The notes beneath the pieces are model-generated. The model ran no database searches. It had not been told where the DNA came from and worked only from the letters and a program-made list of their open reading frames with translations. This document shows, one piece after another, positions 44,858-52,600 of a stretch of 64,000 nt of DNA. The first letter of the stretch is position 1; each line of letters starts with the position of its first letter. Location: NCBI GenBank assembly GCA_004193285.1, contig SECP01000046.1, positions 49,178 to 113,177 of the forward strand, read 5' to 3'. Origin of the DNA: Myxococcales bacterium. Lineage in GTDB: Bacteria; Myxococcota_A; Polyangia; Polyangiales; Polyangiaceae. Both the position numbers and the translations under genes were made by a program.

Positions 44858-45434
44858 GGTTCATCCGCCTCCCGCCGCCGTCGCCTTTTGTCGCCATGTA
44901 GCGCTCCGATACGACGCGCGCGTAACCTTCATTCTTGCAGCAGGCAGCATGCTGCCGTGCCGTGAGCTGCGTCCTAACCCCGCGTCGATAGCGTCCATCG
45001 CTAACACGGGCGCGCAGTCCGCAGCAAGCAATGGACGTCGTGCGCAGCGCCCTCGGACGCTCGAGCGCGGATCGTCGACGTCAGAAGCCGTGGCGGCCGC
45101 CCTGCGCGTCAGCACATCCGACGAGACGTAGCGCTACCAATCCGCGCGCGCGACGTGCGCATGAGCGTCGTCCCGGCGCCTTGCTCGCGTCGAAATTGAA
45201 GCGAGATGGTCTCGGTCGACGACGTCGTCACGAGGACGCACGAGATACTGCGACGCGGCTAGTCACTTTGTCAGCGCGCCCACTCATATTCGCGGCTCCA
45301 TCTGACTGACGACCTTGCGCCGAAACTCGCGATCACGATCGCTCTCTCGCTGATTGCTCTCAGAAGGAGCGTCAGAGAGTGTCCGTGCAATTGCTGACGA
45401 CGAAAACAAATTCAAACGAAGGAACCCAAGTGTC

Positions 45435-45463
45435 TTGACGCTCCAAAATCAGGCTGCTAGCTT
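45435..45463 (+). promoter_or_regulatory. Sigma70-like promoter candidate for the NRPS operon
   Basis: TTGACG at 45435-45440 and TAGCTT at 45458-45463 with a 17-base spacer. The orientation is right for the MbtH-NRPS operon, about 380 bases upstream of its first ATG. The -35 is near consensus; the -10 keeps TA and the final T. Confidence 0.45.
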
Positions 45464-45530
45464 CCGGTACGTTCTTGGGAGAACGCACATCCCTGCGCGT
45501 CGCGCATCGAGGATGGCGGGGCATGTTAGT

Positions 45531-45550
45531 GCGGCTCCACGAGGAGCCGC
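45531..45550 (+). promoter_or_regulatory. Leader stem-loop, possible attenuator
   Basis: GCGGCTCC (45531-45538) pairs perfectly with GGAGCCGC (45543-45550) around the loop ACGA. It lies 68 bases after the promoter candidate and about 290 bases before the MbtH start, so any transcript from that promoter carries it. GTTTCGGGTT follows, a poor terminator tail. Confidence 0.35.
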
Positions 45551-45840
45551 GTTTCGGGTTGCTTGAGTTGGGTTGTCAGCGAGCGGTCGGCCGTCACGTG
45601 CGGTTGCACGCGTTTCTCTCGAGGTACGAGGGGTTGGGCAGATAGCTTGTAAGGGTTGGATTTTATCGCGAGTTCGTTGAAGAGGTTGCCAATCCGCACG
45701 CGGGGAGTGCGCCGTTCATGGCTGACTTGTCTACCGGGTCAGGGCGGCTCCGCGCGCTCCCGGCGGGGGCTCGTAGACGGAGCTGGTAGTTGAAGAGCTT
45801 TAGTTAACTCGTCGTTGTTCTGTAACTCAGGAGGATCGAT

Positions 45841-46050
45841 ATGTCCGCGTCTGATTTGGATGACTACGTCGTGCTCGTCAACGACGAAGAACAATATTCC
45901 TTGTGGCCGTCGACTCGAGAGGTCCCGCGGGGGTGGAGGCAAGAGGGGGCGCGAGGTAGTCAGCAAGACTGCCTATCGCACATTCAGCACGTCTGGACAG
46001 ACATGCGTCCGAAGAGCCTACGTGAGACCCTTCAAAGTGCGGCTCGATGA
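45841..46050 (+). CDS. MbtH-like protein
   Basis: 69 residues with every MbtH hallmark: NDEEQYSLWPSTREVPRGW, then GSQQDCLSHIQHVWTDMRP and SLRETL. MbtH proteins bind NRPS adenylation domains and are needed for their folding and activity. A strong ribosome-binding site (CAGGAGGATCGAT) precedes the ATG. It overlaps the next gene by four bases (ATGA). It corresponds to CysA of the cystobactamid cluster. Confidence 0.95.
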   Translation: MSASDLDDYVVLVNDEEQYSLWPSTREVPRGWRQEGARGSQQDCLSHIQHVWTDMRPKSLRETLQSAAR

Positions 46051-47087
46051 GCGGCGGTAACGTAACCCGCGTATCGGGGCCGTTGCCCGCCGCGAGCCAC
46101 GCGCCGTCCGTTCCCGCTTTCGCCGCCGCGACGGCGCGGCCGTTCCCGGAGTACTTGAGCCAAGTGGAGCGAGCCTTCGTGGAGCAGGAGCTCGAGCGAG
46201 TGCGCTGTCTTGCTCTCGCCACCTCCGATGGAAAGCTGACGACTCTCTATGAGTACGGAAGCCCGGAGGACGAAGCCATCGTGCTCCTTCCTCCGTATGG
46301 GATGACCTTTCTCCTCGTCGCCCGGCTCGCGCGTCTTCTGTCCAGCCGTCACCATGTGGTCGTCTGGGAGTCCAACGGGAGCCCTGATACTTCGGTGCCG
46401 GTAGCAGAGTCGGACTTTGGGTTACGGAGCCAGGCCGAGCAACTGGCGCGCGTCGTGGAGGCACGCGGCCTCGGCGCGGTCCACTTCGTTGGCTGGTGTC
46501 AGGCCGCGCAGATTTCGAGCTACGCCGCTGCGCACGATTTGGTGACGCCGAAATCCATGTCGTGGGTTGCGCCCGCAGGCTTCGCCTACAGCGTCCTTCC
46601 TTCCGAGTTCGACCGTTGCGCGCTCCCGATCTACCTGGACATCGAGCGCCAGGGACTTGCCCACGCCGAGAAGCTACGACACATCTTGGACAAGCACGCG
46701 CTAGCGCCAACGACCGCGGCAATCATCGCCGAGAAGCTGACGATGCTCCACCTCGCAGGAGCATCTTCCACTCATGTCTTCTCCCGGTACATGAAGGCGT
46801 ACGAGGAGAACAAGCCAGTAGCCAAGGTCACGCTGCCCGGCGCGGTGGCCCGCGTTCCGACGCTAGTCATGCACTCGCGAGATGACGCTTTTAGCCACTT
46901 CTCCGAATCCATTCAGATCGCGAAGAAGCATCCGTCGGTGCGCCTCCAGCTTCTGCAAGACGGCGGGCATCTAAAGATCTTCAACTCGCCTGAAGTGATC
47001 GCCGCGCACATTCTCGAGTTTACGGACTCCGTGGAAAAGGCCACCGCCGCTGGCGGCTCCGAGGCCGCCGCACCCCAGCTGTCCTGA
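46047..47087 (+). CDS. Alpha/beta hydrolase-fold acyl shuttle with Cys nucleophile (CysB-like)
   Basis: 346 residues, alpha/beta hydrolase fold. The nucleophile elbow reads HFVGWCQAAQ, so the usual Ser of GxSxG is Cys (GxCxA). A following TLVMHSRDDAFSHF (acid) and LLQDGGHLKIF (His) complete a Cys-His-Asp triad. Cys replacement is typical of the SyrC/CmaE-type enzymes that move an aminoacyl group between carrier proteins. In cystobactamid synthesis CysB shuttles the asparagine-derived linker from the stand-alone CysH module to the assembly line, and the gene order here (after MbtH, before the BoxB-like gene) is the same. PhaC-like depolymerase activity is the less likely alternative. Confidence 0.85.
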   Translation: MSGGNVTRVSGPLPAASHAPSVPAFAAATARPFPEYLSQVERAFVEQELERVRCLALATSDGKLTTLYEYGSPEDEAIVLLPPYGMTFLLVARLARLLSSRHHVVVWESNGSPDTSVPVAESDFGLRSQAEQLARVVEARGLGAVHFVGWCQAAQISSYAAAHDLVTPKSMSWVAPAGFAYSVLPSEFDRCALPIYLDIERQGLAHAEKLRHILDKHALAPTTAAIIAEKLTMLHLAGASSTHVFSRYMKAYEENKPVAKVTLPGAVARVPTLVMHSRDDAFSHFSESIQIAKKHPSVRLQLLQDGGHLKIFNSPEVIAAHILEFTDSVEKATAAGGSEAAAPQLS

Positions 47088-47097
47088 GCGTACCTCC

Positions 47098-48444
47098 ATG
47101 GCAATTCCCAACAACATCGGCCTAGACGAGCGCGGCCCTGCGTCGCGCCTGTTGGAGGAATACGAGCGAAAGTTCCGCGGTTGGTGGGGACGGCGAGGTC
47201 CCACCGAGTTTCTCGAGCGCTCAATGCGCCTCAGGCTGCCGACGGGCGCTACGAGCGCAGCCGAATGGTCCAAGTATCACACGATGAAGCCCGCGGATTA
47301 TCGGTGGGGCGTGTTCATGATCCCCGACGCAAGAAACGAGATCGCGTTTGGGGACCACCGCGGCCAAGCTCGATGGAATGAAGCGCCGAGTGAATACCGC
47401 TCGCTGCTGCTGCAGCACATCTGCGTTCAGGCAGACGTCGAGAATGCAGCGGTAGAGCAGAGCAGCACGCTCACTCGGTCTACCCCCAGCGCGCTCGACC
47501 TGGAGAATCTCTTTCAGTTCTACCTGGAGGAAGCACGGCACACCTGGGCCATGTCCCACCTCCTGCTCACGCACTTCGGTGAGGATGGCCTGGTCGAGGC
47601 GGAGCGGCTGCTCGAGCGCCTCAGCGGAGACGCCGAGAACCCCCGGCTGCTCGAAGCCTTCAATCACCCTACGGAGGATTGGCTCTCGCACTACATGTGG
47701 TGCTTGTTGGCGGACCGCGTCGGCAAATACCAACTCCACGCGGTGACTGACGCGTCGTTCGCCCCGCTCGCGCGGGCGGCACGCTTCATGATGCTAGAGG
47801 AGCCACTCCATATCTCATTCGGTACGCTAGGGCTCGAGCGCGTTCTCTGCAGGTCACTCGAGGCGATGCGCGAGCTGAAGAGTGAAGACGTCTTCCGCGC
47901 AGGCGCCATTCCCCTGGCCGTGATTCAGAAGTACTTCAACTTCTGGCTCCCCAAGGTCTACGATCTATTCGGCAACGACGAGTCGGAGCGCGCCCGTGAG
48001 CTCCTGCGGGCCGGCATTCGCATTCCGCGCAATTTCCGCGAAGACGCCCCCGGCACGGTCGCGGTGGACCGGCGGAGCGGTGAGCAGATCGAACGGTGCT
48101 TGGTATCAGGAGAGCTCGCGACGAACACCCTGATGCGCCGGCAGTTCATCGCCGAGCTGCAGAAGATACTGGACCGCTGGAATGCGGTGATCCGTACGGT
48201 CGGAATCGACTTTACTTTTTCCCAGCCCCACGAGCGCTTTGCGAGGCGACACGGGCCCTGCGCCCACCTGCCGTTCGATAACGAAGGTAATCGACTGCAG
48301 ACTGATGCTTCTCACCAGTTCTTTCCGTCGGGTGAGGACCTGGCGAACGTTCGTGGGCTCATGGAACGCAAGCTCGGGCCAGAGGAGTGCGCATCGTGGA
48401 TTGCGCCCCCCGGGACGCGCCTTCACGCCGTCTCCGGTGCATAG
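47098..48444 (+). CDS. BoxB-like di-iron benzoyl-thioester oxygenase
   Basis: 448 residues, closely like benzoyl-CoA 2,3-epoxidase component BoxB: MAIPNNIGLDERG start, PADYRWGVFMIP, EYRSLLLQHICVQADVEN, NLFQFYLEEARHTWAM. Di-iron ligands can be read at Glu120, Glu145-x-x-His148 and Glu235-x-x-His238 (LEEPLHIS, where BoxB has EEAHH). BoxB inserts an oxygen atom into the ring of benzoyl-CoA. In an aminobenzoate NRPS cluster the likely substrate is a 4-aminobenzoyl thioester, introducing ring oxygen for later O-alkylation; this corresponds to CysC. No BoxA reductase is visible, so electrons come from elsewhere. Confidence 0.9.
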   Translation: MAIPNNIGLDERGPASRLLEEYERKFRGWWGRRGPTEFLERSMRLRLPTGATSAAEWSKYHTMKPADYRWGVFMIPDARNEIAFGDHRGQARWNEAPSEYRSLLLQHICVQADVENAAVEQSSTLTRSTPSALDLENLFQFYLEEARHTWAMSHLLLTHFGEDGLVEAERLLERLSGDAENPRLLEAFNHPTEDWLSHYMWCLLADRVGKYQLHAVTDASFAPLARAARFMMLEEPLHISFGTLGLERVLCRSLEAMRELKSEDVFRAGAIPLAVIQKYFNFWLPKVYDLFGNDESERARELLRAGIRIPRNFREDAPGTVAVDRRSGEQIERCLVSGELATNTLMRRQFIAELQKILDRWNAVIRTVGIDFTFSQPHERFARRHGPCAHLPFDNEGNRLQTDASHQFFPSGEDLANVRGLMERKLGPEECASWIAPPGTRLHAVSGA

Positions 48445-48499
48445 CTTTTAGTCTTCGTTCTGTCGCGTCGTAGTGTTTGCCGTCAGGAGGGTGTCTCAA

Positions 48500-50680
48500 A
48501 TGCGTTGTCTCATCATCGACAACTATGACTCGTTCACGTGGAACTTGGCGGACTACGTCTCTCAATCCTTCGGCACCCCACCCGTAGTCGTCCGCAACGA
48601 CGAGTACACGTGGCGGGGGCTCCTCGCCTTGGACCAATTCGGGTGCATCATCGTGTCCCCGGGGCCAGGGTCCGTCGACAATCCGGCTGATTTCAACGTC
48701 TCGAAGGACGCGCTGGAGCAGACGGAGCGCCCCGTCCTCGGAGTGTGCTTGGGCCACCAGGGTCTTGCTCACATCTACGGCGCCCGAATTCAGCGAGCGC
48801 GCGTACCCTTTCACGGGCGACAATCAGCGATTCATCACGACGGCAGCGAGCTGTTCGCCGGCTTGCCTCCTGTCTTTCAGGCAGTCCGATATCACTCGCT
48901 CGTCGTGGACCCGAGCACGGTTCCGAGTGAGCTGCAGGTAACGGCGCGTACGGAGTGCGGCCTCGTCATGGGCCTCCGGCACCGCACCCAGCCTAAGTGG
49001 GGCGTGCAGTTCCACCCGGAGTCCATCCTCACGCTGGACGGCATGCGAATCATCCAGAACTTCCGGGACGAAGCGCACCGCTTCGGCCGCCGGAGTAGCT
49101 CGTACCCTGCGCCAGCAGCCTGGAAGGCAGCGGAGAGTGACTTCATGGGCGCCCCGCCCGCGCTCGCCCCCTCTTCCGCTGCGAAGCCGAAGGCGTTTCG
49201 ATCGTTCTCCCGGCGTATCCCCGGCAACTTCGATCCGGAAAGCGTGTTCGCGGGGCTGTTCGGCAACAAGAAGTACAGCGTGTGGTTGGACGGCCATGCC
49301 CCCGGCAACGCAAACGCTCGCTTCTCGTTCATGGGCAGCCCGAATCAAGACGCGGTGCTGGTGTACCGCGCGAGCGAAGGCGTGGCCGCCGGCGCGCGCC
49401 ACCTGTCCGCGCTCGACCAAGAGCTGAAGAAGGTCGTTCACGATGGCGAGAGCCTCCCGTTCGAGTTCCGCGGGGGCTACGTCGGGTACATGTCTTACGA
49501 GATGAAGGCTGCGTTCGGCGCTCCGACGACGCACCTGAACGCGATGCCCGATTCGGCGTGGATGCTGCTGGAGCGGTTCATTGCCTTCGACCATGAGTCG
49601 CGCGAGCTCTGGCTCGTCGCGGTGGCCGAGCCCGAGCATGAGCAAGCCGTGCAAGCGTGGATGGACGACCTTGCTTGTGCCATTGGGGCGCAGCCGACGA
49701 GCTCGCCCGCCGTTCAGCCGCGCAACTTGAAGTCTCTCTCGGTATCCATGGACTTCGATCGCGCCGCTTACCTAAGGGCCATCGAGCATTGTAAGCAAAA
49801 GATCGCGGCCGGCGAGTCTTACGAGGTGTGCCTCACGAACATCTTCACGGCCGATGTGCAGCTCGACCCACTCGACCTTTACCGGACCATGCGCAAGGGG
49901 AACGCGGCGCCGTACAGCGCGTTCATCCGCTTGGGTCAGCACGCCGTCCTCAGCACGTCGCCGGAGCGGTTCCTGAGGGTGGACGCACGAGGAACGATTC
50001 AAACCAAGCCCATCAAGGGAACGTCCGCGCGGTCGGAGGACGCGGGGGAGGACGCGCGCAGCGCAGAGCTGCTGGCGAGCTCGGAGAAGGATCGCGCCGA
50101 AAACCTCATGATCGTGGACCTCATGCGGAACGATCTGTCGCGGGTCTCGGAGTCCGGCAGCGTCAACGTACCGAAGCTGATGGACATCGAGAGCTTCAAG
50201 ACCGTTCACCAGATGGTGAGCACGGTCGAGTCCAAGCTTCGCGCCGGGCACAGCCTCGTCGATTTGCTCGGTGCCGTCTTCCCCGGCGGCTCCATCACGG
50301 GTGCACCAAAGATCCGAACGATGGAGATCTTGAACGAGCTGGAGCGAAGTCCACGAGGCGTTTACTGCGGATCCATCGGCTACTTGGGCTACAACCGCGT
50401 CGCAGACCTCAACATCGCCATCCGAACGGTCTCCTACGACGGGAGCGCCATCAAGTTCGGTGCTGGCGGTGCGATCACGTACCTTTCGCAGCCGGACAGC
50501 GAATTCGACGAAGTCTTGCTCAAGGCGGAGGCCGTGCTCCGGCCGGTTTGGCAGCACGTCGGCAGAGCTCAACGCTTCGAGAGCGTTGTGCGGGGGCAGA
50601 CGCTGCACATCGAGGTAGCGTCGCCGGACGGCAGCGTCGCGCAAGAAGCCGGAACCGCGGCGGTAGCCTGCAATGTCTAG
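48500..50680 (+). CDS. pabAB: Fused 4-amino-4-deoxychorismate synthase (PabA-PabB)
   Basis: 726 residues from ATG 48500, which has the ribosome-binding site AGGAGGG. Residues 1-195 are a class I glutamine amidotransferase: nucleophile Cys83 in LGVCLGHQGLAH and the His-Glu pair in WGVQFHPESI. Residues from about 215 are the chorismate-binding PabB part, with PIKGTSARSEDAGEDAR (the Lys of PIKGT marks ADC synthase rather than anthranilate synthase, which has Ala) and FPGGSITGAPKIRTMEI. It makes 4-amino-4-deoxychorismate from chorismate and glutamine, the first step to 4-aminobenzoate. With the lyase at 61426 it gives a dedicated precursor supply; corresponds to CysD. Confidence 0.93.
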   Translation: MRCLIIDNYDSFTWNLADYVSQSFGTPPVVVRNDEYTWRGLLALDQFGCIIVSPGPGSVDNPADFNVSKDALEQTERPVLGVCLGHQGLAHIYGARIQRARVPFHGRQSAIHHDGSELFAGLPPVFQAVRYHSLVVDPSTVPSELQVTARTECGLVMGLRHRTQPKWGVQFHPESILTLDGMRIIQNFRDEAHRFGRRSSSYPAPAAWKAAESDFMGAPPALAPSSAAKPKAFRSFSRRIPGNFDPESVFAGLFGNKKYSVWLDGHAPGNANARFSFMGSPNQDAVLVYRASEGVAAGARHLSALDQELKKVVHDGESLPFEFRGGYVGYMSYEMKAAFGAPTTHLNAMPDSAWMLLERFIAFDHESRELWLVAVAEPEHEQAVQAWMDDLACAIGAQPTSSPAVQPRNLKSLSVSMDFDRAAYLRAIEHCKQKIAAGESYEVCLTNIFTADVQLDPLDLYRTMRKGNAAPYSAFIRLGQHAVLSTSPERFLRVDARGTIQTKPIKGTSARSEDAGEDARSAELLASSEKDRAENLMIVDLMRNDLSRVSESGSVNVPKLMDIESFKTVHQMVSTVESKLRAGHSLVDLLGAVFPGGSITGAPKIRTMEILNELERSPRGVYCGSIGYLGYNRVADLNIAIRTVSYDGSAIKFGAGGAITYLSQPDSEFDEVLLKAEAVLRPVWQHVGRAQRFESVVRGQTLHIEVASPDGSVAQEAGTAAVACNV

Positions 50681-51533
50681 CCACGCTGGCATCCGCCGCG
50701 TCGTCGGGTCGAGGTCGACTCCGCGCGAGGTCCTTGAGCCTGATGGTACTTGCGCAGCGCGAACGGACCTTTGGCTTCTTAGGTTCCGACCACTGCTTCG
50801 CCCCAGAGCTCGGCTCTTTTGCTTTCCGCCAGCAGGGGGGGACGCAAACATCTTCCGCGACTGGCAGGCGGCACTGCCGGTGGGCGTGGAGGTCATTGGC
50901 ATCCAATACCCGGGTCGAGGCCGCAACCAAGAGCCATTGCTCAGCAAAGCGGATGACATCGTCTCCGCGCTGCTGACCTTGCTGCCGCCCAGCCTCGACC
51001 TCGACTACGCGTTCTTTGGTCACAGCAACGGGGCGCTCCTCGCCTTCGAGCTCGCGAGGAGCTTGGGCTCGGAGCACCGCGAGCGGTTGCGTCATCAATT
51101 CGTTTCCGCGAGTCCTGCGCCGCATCTGCCTCGCGTTCGGCGAGGGCTGAGCGGGCTCTCGGACGAAGAAGTTCTGCGCAAGGTGCGCGATATGGGCGGA
51201 ACGCCACCTGCGTTGCTGGCGGACGCAGAGCTGATGCGGAGGCTGCTGCCGCGCCTTCGAGCCGACTTCGAGGTTGGCGATGCCTACGTCTTTCGCCCCG
51301 GCCGCCGGCTCGCTTGCGAGCTCACCTTGCTCCGCGGTTCGTTGGACCGAGCCGTAGACGAGTCGCGCGTCTCGCGATGGGCGGAGCTCACGACCGGCCG
51401 CTGTAAAGAGCACGTCATCGAGGGCGGTCACTTCTTTCTTACAACCCACACGCCGCAGGTCGTGGAGCTCGTTGGGGCGACCCTGAGCGACCGCGTCCTG
51501 CAGCAAGAACCCGAGCGAACGGTGCGGTCATGA
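50673..51533 (+). CDS. Type II (editing) thioesterase
   Basis: 286 residues, alpha/beta hydrolase. The typical RLFCFPPAGGDANIF start, the YPGRGRNQEP segment, nucleophile motif GHSNGALLAFELAR (GHSxG), and C-terminal EGGHFFLTTH His identify a TEII. It clears wrongly loaded carrier proteins in NRPS/PKS lines. It overlaps the stop of the PabAB gene by eight bases and the start of the methyltransferase by four. Corresponds to CysE. Confidence 0.93.
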   Translation: MSSHAGIRRVVGSRSTPREVLEPDGTCAARTDLWLLRFRPLLRPRARLFCFPPAGGDANIFRDWQAALPVGVEVIGIQYPGRGRNQEPLLSKADDIVSALLTLLPPSLDLDYAFFGHSNGALLAFELARSLGSEHRERLRHQFVSASPAPHLPRVRRGLSGLSDEEVLRKVRDMGGTPPALLADAELMRRLLPRLRADFEVGDAYVFRPGRRLACELTLLRGSLDRAVDESRVSRWAELTTGRCKEHVIEGGHFFLTTHTPQVVELVGATLSDRVLQQEPERTVRS

Positions 51534-52564
51534 TTTCCCACAACAACGCGCAAGAGCCGTTTTCCTTCGACCTCTTCTACACGACGGTGAATGCGTACTA
51601 TCGCACCGCCGCCGTCAAAGCCGCGATCCAGCTCGGCGTTTTCGAGGCCGCGGGTGAGGAGGGCAAGACCTTCCTCCAGATCGCGAACGCGTGCGACGCC
51701 TCACCCCGCGGCATTCGCATCCTATGTCACTTTTTGACGTCCATAGGCTTTCTGAAAAAGGCCGGCGAGGTGTTCTTCATCACTCGGGAGATGAGCCTCT
51801 ACCTATCCAAAGCATCACCGAGCTACCTCGGCGGAAGCATCGACTTTCTGCTCTCCCCGTACATCATGGAAGGCTTCAAGGATCTGACCTCCGTGGTGCG
51901 CACGGGGCGGCTTACCCTGCCTCAGCAGGGGGTAGTGGACGCGAGTCACCCGCAATGGGTGGAGTTTGCTCGCGCCATGGGCCCGATGATGTCGCTGCCG
52001 GCGCTGCTGCTGGCGGAGCTCGCGGATCCATCCGTCGATCGTCCCCTTCACGTCGTGGACGTGGGAGCGGGTCACGGTCTTTTCGGGGTGGCGATAGCTC
52101 GACGCAACCCGACCTCCAAAGTCACGTTCATCGATTGGGAGAACGTCCTCGCGGTAACGCGCGAGAATGCGGAGGCCGCGGGGGTTGCGGGTCGTTCGGT
52201 GTTTCGGCCCGGGGACGCCTTCTCGACGGACTTTGGGGAAAGCCAAGACGTCGTCGTGCTCGCTAACTTCCTGCACCACTTCGACGAGGCTGCGTGCGAG
52301 GTCATTTTGCGGAAGGCCCACCGAGCCCTCAAGCCCGGCGGCCGCGTGCTCATACTGGAGTTCATCGCAAACGAGGATCGGTCGTCACCGCCTCTCGCCG
52401 CGACCTTCAGTATGATGATGCTGGGGACCACGCCATCCGGAGAGGCGTACGCGTATTCGGACCTCGAACGAATGTGTAGAGCCGCGGGTTATCCTCAAGT
52501 CGAGTCGCGCGCCATCCCCCCTGCGATGGAGCGTGTAGTCGTTGCGGTAAAGGGTGACGGTTGA
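51530..52564 (+). CDS. O-methyltransferase with winged-helix dimerisation domain
   Basis: 344 residues. N-terminal winged-helix region (IQLGVFEAAGEEGKTFLQIA, RGIRILCHFLTSIGFLKK) and C-terminal SAM domain with motif I VVDVGAGHGLFGVAIAR and LKPGGRVLILEF, the plant COMT/bacterial class I small-molecule O-methyltransferase type. It should methylate a ring hydroxyl of the oxygenated aminobenzoate, providing the methoxy group that the cobalamin radical SAM enzyme can extend. Corresponds to CysF. It starts within the TEII stop overlap. Confidence 0.9.
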   Translation: MISHNNAQEPFSFDLFYTTVNAYYRTAAVKAAIQLGVFEAAGEEGKTFLQIANACDASPRGIRILCHFLTSIGFLKKAGEVFFITREMSLYLSKASPSYLGGSIDFLLSPYIMEGFKDLTSVVRTGRLTLPQQGVVDASHPQWVEFARAMGPMMSLPALLLAELADPSVDRPLHVVDVGAGHGLFGVAIARRNPTSKVTFIDWENVLAVTRENAEAAGVAGRSVFRPGDAFSTDFGESQDVVVLANFLHHFDEAACEVILRKAHRALKPGGRVLILEFIANEDRSSPPLAATFSMMMLGTTPSGEAYAYSDLERMCRAAGYPQVESRAIPPAMERVVVAVKGDG

Positions 52565-52600
52565 ACAGCGCGCCGAGCGTGCGCAGGACGGCAATGTAGA

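Larger units (their letters stand above)
44858..45840. other. Long divergent intergenic region of the biosynthetic cluster
   Basis: About 980 bases with no supported gene: frames here are short, Arg/Ser-rich and lack ribosome-binding sites. The base composition becomes visibly richer in A and T from about 45360. It must contain the promoters of both cluster operons. A strong promoter candidate and a stem-loop are listed separately; the transcript leader before the MbtH gene would be about 370 bases. Confidence 0.6.

Noticed and set aside
44856..45566. Several short open frames in the long intergenic region
   Set aside because: No ribosome-binding sites, Arg/Ser-rich shadow-like composition, and no recognisable motif or signal peptide.
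48500..50680. Anthranilate synthase (TrpE-TrpG fusion) for the chorismate enzyme
   Set aside because: The PIKGT motif has the Lys typical of aminodeoxychorismate synthase, and an aminodeoxychorismate lyase is present in the same operon.
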